Source: Chromera velia
Lineage: Eukaryota > Sar > Chromeraceae
Length of the DNA stretch: 64,000 bases
Direction: 5' to 3'
Assembly (NCBI GenBank): GCA_018398765.1
Contig: JAHBMJ010000532.1
Span: 48,541 to 112,540 of the forward strand
The notes below the pieces were generated by a model that saw only the letters and a list, made by a program, of their open reading frames with translations, did not search any database and was not told the origin of the DNA. Positions 46,938 to 59,240 of this stretch are shown here, in pieces (within the stretch, counting starts at the first letter, position 1; each line of letters begins with the position of its first letter). A program made the translations under genes and the position numbers.

Positions 46938-47011
46938 ACTTACTTACTTACTTAAGGTTGGTTGAGCCTAGGGTCTCCTACAACCAGAGACGGACGGCAA
47001 CCCATGCATAA
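46938..47011 (-). repeat. Possible element 3' end with (TAAG)n tail
   Basis: On the minus strand a GC-richer 55-bp string (ending CTAGGCTCAACCAACCT) runs into TAAG units, like the other two element ends in this window but with a different tail. Only one copy is present, so its identity is uncertain. Confidence 0.35.
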
Positions 47012-47188
47012 ATGAACTCTATTGAAATCTTATCAATCAATATTGTATCTGACATTCCACTTCAACTTCTTTAGACTCTTTCTATTCTCAGCCTGGCCAG
47101 TTTCCTCCTCAACTGCTATTCACTTTGATTTTTATTTATACAGGTTGCAACCGCGATACACTGACATTTACATGCTTGTACGCATGTA

Positions 47189-47659
47189 CTACCATCGTCC
47201 TGCTAACTGAAATGGTGACGAGAAAATCTCATCTTCATCCTGCCACATCTGCAGAGCGGCAGCGCCATCAATTTTCCATTTTTGCAGAATGGATGGCATA
47301 CGCGCATCTTCTGTCGCAGTTGCGTTTGCCGCTTGCTCCACTCCATTCTCCCCTTTGGTTTGGTCCTCTTCCGCTTCGGGTTCCCTGAACCCCTGGTCCC
47401 GCTTGAACACCGCACTCAAAGTCGTCTGGTTTCTCCGGGGGGCGTACAAAAGAGGCTCCGCAAGGCCGGCCCCCGCCACATCCTCTGCCCTTTGAGCTTC
47501 CCTCTTCGCCTGCAAGGAAGGAGATTGAGATAGTGAAATGGCAAAGATCAACGGTCCACAATCAAAGTGTGAAGCTTTTGAAAAAAAAAGCCAGTCAGAG
47601 CCAGGCTGCTTGATACTCACACCTCTCCAAGTGAACATGCACAGTCACATATCACGCTC

Positions 47660-47724
<65 letters not shown>

Positions 47725-50700
47725 GGAGAGTCAGTCGCAAAAACAGATGTGAAGAACATTTGTTGGGGGGAAAGAACTGCATGGTTCCTTCTATGCAGAA
47801 GGGCATTGAATGCTCCTTTCCGTGCACATTGTTTCCAAGCAATCACAAGAACAAAGAAAGAGACGGACCGATGCCCCGGCTTCATATCCGAAGAGGACGT
47901 AGAAGGCTGCAGTCAGAGGAGTGGCTGCGGAGAGAAAATTCCACGAAACCTCGGGGATGTTCTTCCAAGGACCCGACAGACTCGACAGAGCTCCGAACAT
48001 TTGGGCAACTGCCGACGTCATCGCACTCTGCATGCAAGGAAGGATCCCCGAGGGAGAAAGAAAGCAGACCGACGGNGGGGGGGGGGGGGGAACAGGGATT
48101 GAAGAGAAGAGAGAGAAGCTGCCTTAAGGAACTGGGGGTCTACCTCCCTTGACTTGGAACTCTCCACAAATAAAGAAAAAATAAATGCGACATGCACTAG
48201 ACCAGGCCACTTGTGAAACAGACGTTCTGTCAAGTTTCTCTTCTTACTTTTCGGATTCAATTGCAGGATTTCGGTGCTCTCGTCCTTCCTTTCTTTGGTC
48301 CTTTCTTCCCACCAACCACCCTCCTCTAATTTCTTCCATCATTTCTTCCTCCTTCCCCGCCTACCTCATTGCGCTTCTTTGGGTTGTTGGCACAAGTAAG
48401 ACGTGCTCTTCTCCTTCTTCACTTTCTTTGTGTCTCTCACTGTGTGTCTCTCGATCGACTTCCCTTTAAAATTCGTCCATAACTTGTAGTGAGAAAATTT
48501 CTCTGAACGCGTCCAATTTAGCCAGTGATGCACGTTGCACCGAGAAAAAGCCAGTCAGTCACACAAACCCTCACACAGAGAGTGACAGAAAGACACAGGA
48601 AGGAGACGAAAAAAAGTGTGACCGGCGTATTGCCACATCCCGACAGACAGACAGACAGACCTTTGCAGACGACCAGGGCAGGACGGCTGCGTTGGTTGTT
48701 GCCCTCGCGACCTCTGCCTTCACAAGCGATCCCGCGATCTGCTTTGTGGACGTGGCTCTTCCTGCTCGAGCTCCCGCGATCTCCGCAAACACAGACGCCA
48801 CGGAGGCCGTCAGTGCGGCCACGGATGCCACCTCCACAGGACGCAGGTTGGAGGTAGACACCACAGCTGCAAACACGACCGGGAAGGTCACAGCCAGAAG
48901 GGCGAGGGCAGTCGCGCGAGCGTTTTGGGGGTTGTCTCGGGCCGCTGCCATCTCATCTGGGGTGTTGGCCTGCAGACAAACAGATGAACAGTGCATGCAT
49001 TTACTTTCATACATAAAAGATAAATAAAAGTTGGCCTGCAGACAAACAGATAAACAGTGCATGCATTTACTTTCATACATAAAAGTTGGCCTGCAGACAA
49101 ACAGATAAACAGAGAGGCAGGCAGGTGGTACAGTTGGGCAGAGGACAGAGAGTCATCGGACCGGACCAGTAAGCGATCTTGCACGGATTCAAAACTTCAG
49201 AGACACGCAAACATCAAGCAATGCGGAGAGTCCATTGAGCTCGCAGAATTCTGAAAAGAAATATATCTCCTTTCTTGCCAGTAGCCCCTTTCCATCCCCC
49301 CGCAGTGGGAGGAAAATCTGATGGACCGGACACACGACGAGAACCGCACACCCCGTAACTCTCCTGATGCTCAAAGCAGGCTGAAGTATGTCTGTCCCAT
49401 CTTTCAATCAACTGAACAACGAACCAAACAGTCAAGGACGCGAATCGGTCAATCAACAGGCTGACAAACCTAGACACCCACCCTCGCTATTTCCGCCTCC
49501 ACCCATCCATTTGTGGCTGCCACTGCCGCCTGAGAGGCCCCGATGGCCGCGATGAAGGGCCCAATCCACTCCCAGGGCCCGTCTGTACCGAAGTACGCGT
49601 TCAACTTGATCTCCAGGTCCACGGGGGGAGTCATCAAACCCGCAACAACCGCGCCCGCCTGCACAAGCAGCAAAGCGCAGGAGAAGCAGACAGAAGAAGA
49701 CAGATCAAAATGAAGTGAAGGCTGACTGCTCGTGTAGGGTAAAGCACTCTTCGAACGAAAAATGGAAATGTCGAAACGACATCTGATACAGTAGAAGTAG
49801 AGAAGACAGCGGAAGTCGGCACGCAGCCCGAAATGCGACGCTAGCAAGCCGGGAAGATGTTTTGAAGCAAGATGCATTTCAGACGTGATCCTGACAAACG
49901 GCAGGCGTGACACCGACGGTGATTTAAAACGCCCTTCCTCTTTCTGTCCAACTGTCTATCCTCTTGCGTCTCCTACCCCCCCCCGCCATTTGAAGGATAT
50001 GAATCATCTGCGGTTTCCCTCACTTGCACAAAAACAACACCCTGAGTAAAGGATCTCCTTCCCACCCTTCTGAAGGAGTCGTCAACACGCCGTGCTCACC
50101 AATCTACGCATATACGACAGAGCGGGAGAAACGTGGAGCCGACAAGTCAAAGAAAAACACCTGCGATTCCCCCCTCACCTGCGCAATCGCCGCAGCTCTC
50201 GGAACTTGCGCTGACTGTCTTTCCGCCCTCGCTGCAGAAACAAGATGCGTGCATACGAACTTAACACTGCTCTCTCTATATCTCTATCTCTCTCGCTCTA
50301 TTTCTTTCTCTCTCTTTTTCTGTCCCTCCATTTTTTTGTTTTTCACAAACACAGCAGGAACTCCGCCTATGGCTCTCCATGGTTCCTTTTTCAACTCCAA
50401 AAATCCTTTCCTGCTTCAGTCTGTCCGCTGCAATGTTCGGATCCTCTCGATCCAGCTGCCTTTGTCTGTCGGACGCACCTTCCCTATCTCCGTCCGTCAT
50501 TTGTTCTCTTTGTTCCCCTCCTTCTTTTTTCAAAAAAAGATCTTCGCCCCCCTTTGACGTCAAACAATGTCGTGCCTCCCTCACGCCCCCGCTCAATTCC
50601 CGCCAATACAGAAGATGAAACCATGCCAAACGAAAAAGAGGTGTACTGTGTAGGCGCTCCTGAAAGACGAAACACTGGCTCTGCAGTTGTTCCCCCATAC

Positions 50701-52151
50701 ATCCTGACAACTTTCCTTTAAGGTTCTCCTGACACTTCATTGTGTGTCCTCCACCTTCCCCCCTCCTGGACCTACCCACCTGCTGCTACTGCGCTCTCTG
50801 CAGCTGCCATGGACACTGTCGCTGCAACCTTCTTGGAAGAGGAGACGCGCACGCGACTGTTCGTTTCCACCTGCAGCACCAGGCAGAGAGGGGGCAAGAA
50901 CGAGGCGAATGGGTACACAAAAAGTTCCTGTGAATGGCGATCAGAGTGTTCTTGCCTGGAACAACTCATTGAAACTGTAGAAGCAGGGAGAAACCGATCG
51001 CTTGATGAGAAGAGAACGAGGACTGCATCCTCCTCTGCACACGCTCCCATTAAGCCTCCCTCGACTTTTCATCCCTATTTCTCCTTCATTCATTCTAGGG
51101 CTGCATCTCCACCTGACCCACTCGCTCCCCACCTGAGCGGCTGTCCCTGCGATCAGAGAGGCAGTCACAGGAGCGGCAGTCGCGACAACTCCGTGTGAGA
51201 TGATGGCAGGTGCTGCGAGAGTGAGGCCCGCAAATGCCACGCAGGACCAGAAGAGAAAGGCCCTCTTCTCCAGGGTCTCCTGCTCTATCCGGGTAGTCTC
51301 TCTGATGCCCAGCATGGAGATGTCCTCCTCCACAGGGTTCAGCTCGGCTGCAGTCAGGGAAGGGCGCATTTGTCAGGCAACACTATTCGACTTCAGATAG
51401 AGTCTGTTTGCGTCCGTTTGTCCGCTTTGCATGCGAAGAAAAGAACTGAGGAAGTTGAACAGATTGATGTAGGATGAATGCTTCTAGGAGAAGCCAACCG
51501 TTAAATCTTTCCTCGTGAATTCATAAGAAGTAGAGGGAGCCTGTTGAGCTACACACAGAGCAGTGTCTTCAATGGAGGGTCTTCGTCGATGAGCTGAAGT
51601 TCGGCTGACAGATGAGAGAGTGCAGGGACGGGGGAAGAAGGACAGTGACTGAGGGGAAGAGAAAAGAAATGCAGGAGGGGGGCGGATCGAGAAAGAGCTT
51701 CAGCTGGGTGAGGAAGGCATGAAGAGAAACTGCAGTGACTGTCCATCTGACGGGTCGACCTACCGACGGGATCCAATTCGCCCAGAGCCTCAGGCACCGA
51801 CACCTCTACCACGCGTGTGTAGGCGGTCTGTGCCCACCGTCGTACCCTGGAACCCCATTTGGAGGTGGAGACTTTTTTGGGTGCTGCCTTTTTCTTCGGT
51901 TTGGACGGTTTTCGTGTATAGAAGTCCCCTCTGATGATGGGGACGTCAATGGCCCACAAGGGATCGTCCTCCCCGACCTGATCTGCTGCACGTCGAGTGG
52001 TCGGGCTCACTGGTGCAGACAGAGACGGCCTTGAGAACGAGCCCGTTCTCGCGATGAAAGCAGCCGTCTCCCTCTCCCCCCTCGCCTCCAAGGTTCTAAA
52101 GAGACTGAGGAGGCCGACAGAGAGGGAGAGGAGAATTCTACGTGGACGCAT
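47189..52151 (-). CDS. Unrecognised multi-pass protein with plastid-type leader
   Basis: Eight exons join in phase (52151-51764, 51347-51133, 50870-50780, 50231-50179, 49658-49482, 48969-48661, 48027-47869, 47509-47189) to give about 570 residues. The N-terminus is a signal peptide (MRPRRILLSLSVGLLSLF) followed by an Arg/Ser/Thr/Ala-rich stretch with almost no acidic residues (ARTGSFSRPSLSAPVSPTTR). Together these form a two-part leader of the kind used to enter complex plastids. A basic loop follows, then about six Ala/Val-rich membrane helices (for example FWSCVAFAGLTLAAPAI and ATALALLAVTFPVVFAAVV) and a soluble acidic tail. I do not recognise the family. Head-to-head pairing with plastid FabG supports a plastid role, probably in an envelope or thylakoid membrane. 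Met at 52172 is an alternative start. Confidence 0.72.
47660..47719. repeat. (CA)n(GA)n compound microsatellite
   Basis: An ACAC run followed by an AGAG run in the last intron of the plastid-leader gene. The same CA-then-GA order occurs at 23941-23994 and 30523-30577. Confidence 0.9.
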
Positions 52152-52172
52152 CGTGACTCTCGAGAGTGTCAA

Positions 52173-52796
52173 TCACTGCAAGTCCATCAGGGCGTCTCCT
52201 TCATCGAACCTCAGACAGAGAATCTCCACACATGCGATCAATCAGACGCCACAGTAAGATCGCCATACCTCAAGCGTGAGTGTCTCATCTCAACCCGATC
52301 TTTCCAGTGTGCCTCAATGTCAATCTTCGTTCGGCTTCTCTAGCTGTAATTCCCTCTTTCTTTTCAGCCTCTTCGTTGAGGACGAGACGGCGGAAGCCCG
52401 GGACCGAGTCGCGACGCCGCGCGCGTGCGCGGGCCGCGGCCGCGCGCATCCATGCAGCGGCCGGGACGGAGACGGCATGCATGCGCCCTCTTGGATCAGA
52501 CTGAGCTATGAATTGAATCCAAGGTCTGATGTCAGGACAGACATGTTTCATCGGGACACACTGGTGACTGCACGGGCCTCCATGACAGTGCCTGACTGTG
52601 CCTGAACTGATGCTGCCACTGCAAGTCATCACCCGCTCGCAAACGGCCGAAACATTCCACATCCACTGACCCACCAGCGTGAAGGACTCTTGGGTTTGCA
52701 GCACGAAGCTTTCAAGGAAGTATCAGTCTGCCCAAGTTTCAACCTGCCTGTACGTTTGTTCTCCGACTGATAGCAGCAGAATTCCCTCCTGGCAAG
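52173..52796. promoter_or_regulatory. Head-to-head promoter region, plastid membrane protein / FabG
   Basis: About 620 bp between divergent starts. A dense CpG palindrome block (52405-52450, with CGCGCGTGCGCGGGCCGCGG) is followed by GCATGCATGC at 52475-52484. The layout resembles that at 33170-33330. Both products carry plastid-type leaders, so shared control is plausible. Confidence 0.6.
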
Positions 52797-54540
52797 ATGC
52801 GGTCTTTCTTATTGACTGTAGCTCTCGCTCTTTTTGACCTTTGCGGTGCCTTTTTGGTTCCGGGAGATCTTCTCGGAAGGTCTCAGGCCTCGCAGGTGGG
52901 TGGCTTCACTCTTGGATCGGTCATCAACGAAGTCTTGAGTTGAGTGACTTATTGTGTGTACCACTCCCTTCCTTCTGATACCTTTTTATTGCAGCGTGCG
53001 ACCGCTAGTCCCCAGAGAAGCGGCATCTCGATGCACTACCTGACTTTCAAGACGAGAGACGGGGAGGGAAAAGAGACGGCAAAGACTCCTTGCACTGCAC
53101 TGGTCACAGGAGCGTCGAGAGGACTGGGAAAGTCCATTGCGCTGTGTCTGGCAAAGAATGGGGTGGATCATATTGTGTGTGTCAGTCGGTCTGCGTCAGG
53201 TAGTGCGGACGTGGTGAAAGAAATTGAGGCGTTGGGAATGAAAGCCTCGGCCTACGGGTGTGATGTGGCAGACGGCGCGGCTGTGTCGGAGGTGTGCAAG
53301 GAGGTGTTGGCAGAGGTAGGGAATGTGGACATTTTGGTGAACAATGCGGGTATCACGAAGGATACTCTGTTTCTGAGAATGAAGGAGGAGGATTGGGATT
53401 CTGTCTTGAGAACCAATTTGGATTCGGTGTATCATTTTTCCCGTGCTCTGTATCCTTCCATGATCAAGAAGAGGTGGGGAAGAATCATCAATATCTCCTC
53501 AGTCGTGGGGGTTGGAGGAAATCCTGGACAAGTGAATTACGCTGCTGCAAAGGCCGGCATGATCGGCTTCACAAAGGCCCTCTCGAAGGAATGCGGAAAG
53601 AGGGGAATCACAGTGAACGCGGTGGCTCCTGGGTTCATTGAGAGCGACATGACTGCGGTGCTGTCAGACGACATTCAGGTCGGTCGGTCGGGTCATTTTT
53701 GCACTTGTTCTTCTTTCTGCTTTCCTGGTGGATCAGCCACATGCGGAATGGTGTCGTTTCGTTTCCTTTTTTTTTCGAACTATCTGTTTGGACGGCGCTG
53801 AGATTGATGGTTCAAGAGAATGGACACTCGCTCCTTGTCTTCTCGTTGGCTACTGGGTGAGCTTCTAGAGGAGAAAGAAGAAAGAATATTTTTTTGAAAT
53901 GGCGTAGTTGGCAATAATAAGTCTCTTTGAAGGTTGTTGATCTCCGGTGGCGTTTCTTTTGGAAGGAGACTGACTGTTGCTCACGAAAGCAAGGAGGTAT
54001 CCATCCTTCAGAAGGTGGAAGACAGGGAGGCAAAAGGATCAATTCTCGAAGCCCGCCCTTTTCCTCTCACTTCCCTGTACTTGAATTTGCTTAACTGCAG
54101 GCTGCCACAAAGGCCCAAATTCCGATGGGAAGATATGGGTCTCCCGATGAGGTAGGTCTGTATGTCTGTCTGTCTGTCCACTGGCTCGCTGCCTTTTCTT
54201 TGGTTGGAGCATCGGAGTGTAGGCAGGCCTCCTGAGTTTCGTCTGCCTCTCGTTTCTTTTCCCTCGTTTTCTTGTACTGCTTCTCGTGGCCCTGCTCTCC
54301 TTTCTGTCCCTTTCCACTGTTGGGTACGAAAGACGCAGATGCAAGTTTGAACGCTGATATCCCCCCCCCCCCCCCCNACACACACACACACAAACACACG
54401 CGTACACGCTCTCCCGCCGTGTCTCTTTTTCTGTTCCTTCCCCTCAGGTTGCTGACCTGGTTGCCTTCCTGGCTTCCGATCAGTCACGGTACATTACTGG
54501 CAAGGTGGTGCCTGTAGATGGGGGCATCATCTTTGGATGA
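52797..54540 (+). CDS. fabG: Plastid 3-oxoacyl-ACP reductase (FabG)
   Basis: Four exons (52797-52895, 52995-53678, 54101-54151, 54448-54540) give 308 residues. FabG reduces 3-oxoacyl-ACP with NADPH in type II fatty-acid synthesis. The classical SDR motifs are present: TGASRGLG for the cofactor, NNAG, the catalytic Ser in NISSVVG and the YAAAK Tyr/Lys pair, plus PGFIESDM and a C-terminal GKVVPVDGGIIFG. The first exon encodes a signal peptide and the start of a leader (MRSFLLTVALALFDLCGAFL then VPGDLLGRSQASQ). With the Ser/Arg/Thr-rich start of exon 2 it makes a two-part plastid address, and the Phe after Gly-Ala is typical of such transit peptides. The enzyme core starts at about residue 65. 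Type II synthesis in the plastid is standard for algae and apicomplexans. The single N at 54377 lies in an intronic C run. Confidence 0.96.
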
Positions 54541-55509
54541 TCATGACTTGGGAGGGAGGGAGTTGGTTCGTTGGGGCCGGGGAGCTCCTTTCACGGATAA
54601 TAATAGAATTTGGATGGATGGACGGACGGACTGAGAGAAGCGGGTCTCCCTGCTGTTTTGGTTTGTTTTGTTTTGGTTGATTTCTTCATTCAAACACTTC
54701 ACTGAGAGGATGAGCGGGGCAGAAGAGAGAAAGGAAAGGGGCGGGAAGGGAAGGGAATGAAGACGAAGGAAGGAATCATCGGTGAGGCATGCATGCAGAA
54801 TCGGAATTCAAGAAGATTCTATTCATTCAAATCTGTACGCGAGCATTCATGGGAGCAGTGGAAGGAAAGCAAGTGCATGTTTGGGTCTTCGCAAAAGTGA
54901 GTATGTGGACTTTTTCGTTTTGTTTGATTAGCTCGGAATGATCGAGTGGGCATGCTCTGGCTGAAGCTGACTGTCTGCTCTATTGATCCCCTTCACCAAG
55001 CTGACTGACTGTATGTGAATTGAAGGAAATGATTATTTTGGAATGGAGATGAGTACGCATGCATCTTTTTGTCTTTCTCATCTTCGGCCTGTTTGGTTGG
55101 ACGTTTCGGTTGGTCGCAGTGGAAGAAAACCGAGCTAGCTTCAAAATTTTGTTTCTCTCCTTTCGATGAGGTCATCGGTCGCCGGATAAGTTAGTTGTCG
55201 GTCTGTCAGGACATATACACAAACGAGATTGTACAGGACAGGAAAACGTGGATGGCAAAGAGCAGTCTAGAACGAACTCGGTGTGCGTAAGGGTGAGTTG
55301 TCCTGCGTCCTTGTATGCCTCTGTGTTGGACTGCCTGGAAATAATCTACACCTTGATTTCTTTCTGTGTCTCTTTCTTGTGCTTGATTTCGTTTCTTCCC
55401 TTTTTCCTTCCCTCACTCCCTCACTCTCTCCCTTCCCTTTTCTCCTCTCGTTTCTTTGTTTCTTTTTGCTTTCTCTACTTCTCTTGTTTTTGCCTTCGTT
55501 GCTTCGTAA

Positions 55510-55561
<52 letters not shown>

Positions 55562-55587
55562 ACACACACACACACTCTCACTCTCTT

Positions 55588-55618
<31 letters not shown>

Positions 55619-56049
55619 TCTTTCTTCTCTTTCTTTCTTTGTTTCTTTTCTTTCTTTCTTCTCTTTCTTTCTTTCTTTCTTTCTTTCCTTCCTTCCTTTC
55701 TTTCTTTCTTTCTTTTTTTCTTTCTTTCTTCTCTTGCTTTTCTACCTTCCTTCCTTCCTTCCTTCCTTCCTTCCTTGCTTCTTTTCTAGTGGTAGTCTCT
55801 CTTAACCAGGCTGAGACAGCCTGAGTGTACTGAATCAGTGTATGACAATATATTATAAAAAACTTAGCATTCAACTTACATGTAAAATTCAATGCATCAT
55901 TAAAGATATGATCTTTCTGCTAGCCTCTCTCATAATTATTTTTACGGTCAAATTTTACTTTACTTGTTAGGATTAGGATGTTAAATGTGCTTCAACTTCG
56001 GATATACATCTAGATATACATAAAATTAAACATCATGCTAGACATCATG
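54541..56049. other. 3' flank of FabG, microsatellites, AT-rich end
   Basis: No credible gene. The first 700 bp are ordinary 3' flank, followed by pyrimidine microsatellites (listed) and then about 200 bp of AT-rich DNA up to the 3' end of the LINE. Confidence 0.5.
55345..55790. repeat. Pyrimidine-rich tract with (CT)n, (TTTC)n and (CCTT)n
   Basis: The plus strand is almost all C and T for about 440 bp, with a short (CA)n at 55560-55575. It mirrors the purine tract at 30170-30935. Long Phe/Ser/Leu frames over it are artefacts. Confidence 0.9.
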
Positions 56050-56282
56050 TAATGATGATGATGATGATTGAGGGTTAAATCCTAGATTTAGCGACGCCAA
56101 ATCCCAAGCCACTAGCAAGGCTTTGAGGACAACCCAGACCACACATTCATGGGGGGGGTCCCGGGGGGATGAAGAAGCCTGCATGCTAATCGGATCGATT
56201 CGCCTCAACTTGCCTTATCGACAGAATGGACCTTCTTGAGACAGTCGGCTATAGCTTTGGAACCGCTTCTAGGCAGAATTGT

Positions 56283-57158
56283 TCACAACAGTAACACCAT
56301 ATCCTTCATTTGTTTCTTATTATCAGAAGTGCCCCTCCTGGTTGCACCTGTAACGCGTTGTGCGATCTGTATTCTTATGTCAATGAGTGCTTTCTGCTTT
56401 GCAATTTCGTTCAGTTCTTTCAGCCTGTTCCATTCCCTTTCTATGTCCTTACATTCCGTCAGAACATGAACCTCATCTTTGATCACACGCGAGGGGGACA
56501 AACATTTATCGCACAGCCGTTCCGGTTGGGTTCTATCTATATCCCCCCCTGTGAGAGCCCTGAAAAGCGTATGGAAGCCTGCGGAGGACTGCAACAGACT
56601 CTTTGGCAGAGGTTCAACACTGTACTCTATCATTTCACTTCTCGGACGCCATTTCCTTTCACTCAGAAGGTGCATGGCCAAACGCTGTCTGGACGGATTC
56701 TCTGATTGGAAAGGGGAGAGGTTCGCAAGGTGGGAAAAAATTCCGTCTCTGTCTCTAACGTTTCTAGTTTCTTCTTTCAACCAGTCGGACAGCCAGGCAC
56801 CCTCTACAATCTTTTTTGCCGCCCTTTTCCTTCTGCCCTTGCCCTTCCCTTTAAACTTGTCCCCCACCGTGCTTGGCAATGGAGGCCACAAAAGGGAGCA
56901 ATCTAATGGAACGGCCAGCCATTTTACTGTCTTAACGAAGGGTTCACATGAGCCAGCCAAGCACTCATTCCACACTGCCCAGGGTAGAGCACGGTCGATC
57001 GATTTGATGCATTGGATGAAGCCTCCACTCAACTTACCAAGTAGAGAACTGAATGGCTCGAGAGAGAGAGAGAAGGGAAGGCGAAACAAAGGAGTGATAG
57101 GAGAGACCAAAACAACATCGAACAAAACGTAACTGTAATGCATCGAGGCAGGCAACAT
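56283..57158 (-). pseudogene. LINE ORF2, C-terminal part
   Basis: A frame of 291 residues overlapping the end of the reverse transcriptase frame. It contains a zinc-knuckle-like pattern CDKC, then H and C (EVHVLTEC), 9 and 4 residues apart, as found at the C-termini of many LINE ORF2 proteins. It belongs to the same protein as 57034-58002 but lies in another frame. Confidence 0.8.
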
Positions 57159-58002
57159 CTGTCTTTCTCAGCGGGATCGTTTCCAGTCCATACAGCGCGA
57201 CTGGCAGCCAGAGGGCCTTGAACAAAGTAATTTTAGAAAAGGGAGAAACAAGGCCCAGAGAAGAGAGAGTACTAAACACCGCCCCCAAAGCCTTCTCTGC
57301 CGCCTCAATGCGGGCTTCGACTGTCCGGCTAAGGTCCCCGCCCTCAAAAACCCAGTTGCCCAAATACTTATATTTACTCACCGCTTCCACTGGTCTGCCT
57401 TTATAAAGAAAAGGGGTTCGGGGCATTAGGTCGGGGTGGGGGGAGGAGAGACGCATAACTTTTGTTTTCTTTAAATTTACCTTCAGGCCGTGCTCCTTAC
57501 AATAGTCCTCGAGGCGAGACAGGCGTTTCTGCAAGTCAGAAGCACTGTGAGCAAACAGAACAAGGTCGTCAGCGTATCCAATGCTTTCGATTAAAACGTC
57601 AAACAGTCTGACAGGAGTCTCTCTATCAGTACCGCCAGCCGAGCTTTGATTCTTGTTTTCATTATCGGAGCTGACAGACTTATACAGATTGTTGATGAAA
57701 AGAAGAAAGAGGAGAGGAGAGAGAGGATCGCCTTGTTTTACTCCTCCGCCTTCTGGAAAGCATTCTGTTGCCCCATCCACCCAAGCCTTCACCTGACTAT
57801 ATATCGAATGAATCATCCAAACATCGGCTTGACTTACTCCTTCCTCCCTGAGCCTCTCTAACATTTTAACCCGAGGAACTGTATCAAACGCCTTACTGAA
57901 ATCAACAAACGCGGCAATCAGAGGGCTCTTCTTCTTTTTAGAGCTGAGAATTAACGAAGACAGAGCAGCGAAGGCCTCCCTTATCCCTACCCCTGTCGTC
58001 AA
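57034..58002 (-). pseudogene. LINE ORF2, reverse transcriptase core
   Basis: A frame of 322 residues with the main RT blocks: AAFVDFSKAFDTVPR, GGGVKQGDPLSPLLFLLFIN, the catalytic ESIGYADDLVLFAHS, GLKVNLKKTKVMRL and KYKYLGNWVFEGGDLS. The preceding blocks (KALGLDGVGP and FWPERWNVLRIAPVPKGPP) lie just upstream at about 58250-58050 in another frame. The catalytic aspartates are intact. Confidence 0.92.
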
Positions 58003-58305
58003 TTTTCACCTCTTTCCTGATCTTTGAGTCCATCAATAAAGCAAAAATCTTACCTAAAAGCCCTACAATATAGATCGGGCGCCATTCGTTACAGTCGAGA
58101 CTCGGCGGTCCCTTGGGGACGGGAGCAATGCGTAATACATTCCAGCGTTCAGGCCAAAAAGAAAAAAGGTAAAACAAATTGAAAAAGACAAAGAGCAGCA
58201 AGCGGGAGAGAGGAGAAAAACCAAAACATAACGAGAGGTGACAGGGGCCAACCCCATCTAAACCTAGCGCCTTCTTTGGGTCAATTCCTTTCAGTGTTTC
58301 CTCGA

Positions 58306-59229
58306 TTATGTGTATAGAGAAAGTGGATGAGAAGGAGGGGGGAAGGCCAGACCAACAGGTGTAGGCGGAAGACCAGGACCGTCGAAGACCCCTGCCCAGA
58401 ACTGAGTGAAAGAAGATGCAGCGGGTTTATTATCCCCTCCCCTCTGTGTTTTGATTTTCCTGTTCCATTGCCAAACTTTCGAGGGGTCAACTGCTGCTTC
58501 TCTAGCTAGCCTCTCTGCTGTCTGTTGCTTGAGCTTACTCCTTTTTGCTGCAAACAGTCGTGCTTTTTCCCTTCTCAGTTTGACATATTCTTTTTGCAGA
58601 GGGTGAGAAGGGTTTGGAACATGTCTTGCCTTTTCCTCTGCCTCCTTCACCTTCAAATGAATCAGGCGGCATTGAAGGTCCCACCAAGCCTGACGGGTGC
58701 TCTGCTTTCTCCCAGACTGTCTTCTTTTCTTGGATGCCTTTCCCCCGTCTACTACTGCACCCACTTTACTGTCTGCCAGCCTTTCTTCCCAGGAAAGACC
58801 CAACTGTTCCAATTGGTCAAGATAAGAAGCCTTGCTGAGAGAGTTGGGGAGGGGAGCATTCTGAGGGGGAGGTGGTTGTGGAGGAAGGGGTGGTGGGTCA
58901 GGGGGAGGTGGGATATTAAGGGGAATAACTTGACCTCCTTCATGCAGTTCGTTTACCCCTCTGTCAAACAGGCCAGGAAAAACCGTCTCAGAAAACGGCA
59001 GGACCGCTCTGGCGAGAGGAATCATTTTATCATCAGTCACCGGGGAAGTTCTATTAACAGTGAGGAGAGGGGGGAGAAAAGAGAAATTCTTTTTGCCCGT
59101 GGGGGCATGCGGAGGATCAGAAGATATAGGGGGAGGAGATGAATCAAGAAAAAAAGAAAGAGAAACAACAACATGTTGAGGGGCAAAGTCAGCTTCCAGG
59201 TTTGAAGTGGTAGAGGACCAGGCTGTCAA
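58306..59229 (-). pseudogene. LINE ORF2, endonuclease end and linker
   Basis: Starts at the end of the endonuclease domain. The AIDHFFVGPF block lies just before it in this frame. It continues through a Pro-rich segment to the basic linker typical of LINEs (QAWWDLQCRLIHLK, KLRREKARLFAAKRSKLKQQ). It stops short of the first RT block because of a frameshift near 58320. Confidence 0.8.
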
Positions 59230-59240
59230 AAGAAAAGGAC

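Larger units (their letters stand above)
45862..47188. other. AT-rich intergenic region with element remnants
   Basis: AT-rich, with homopolymer runs. It holds a LINE 3' end (46243-46332) and a short piece with a TAAG-type tail (46938-47011), both listed. No gene was seen. Confidence 0.5.

Noticed and set aside
55248-55892. Frames of 100-185 codons on both strands
   Set aside because: Same artefact from CT, TTTC and CCTT microsatellites.
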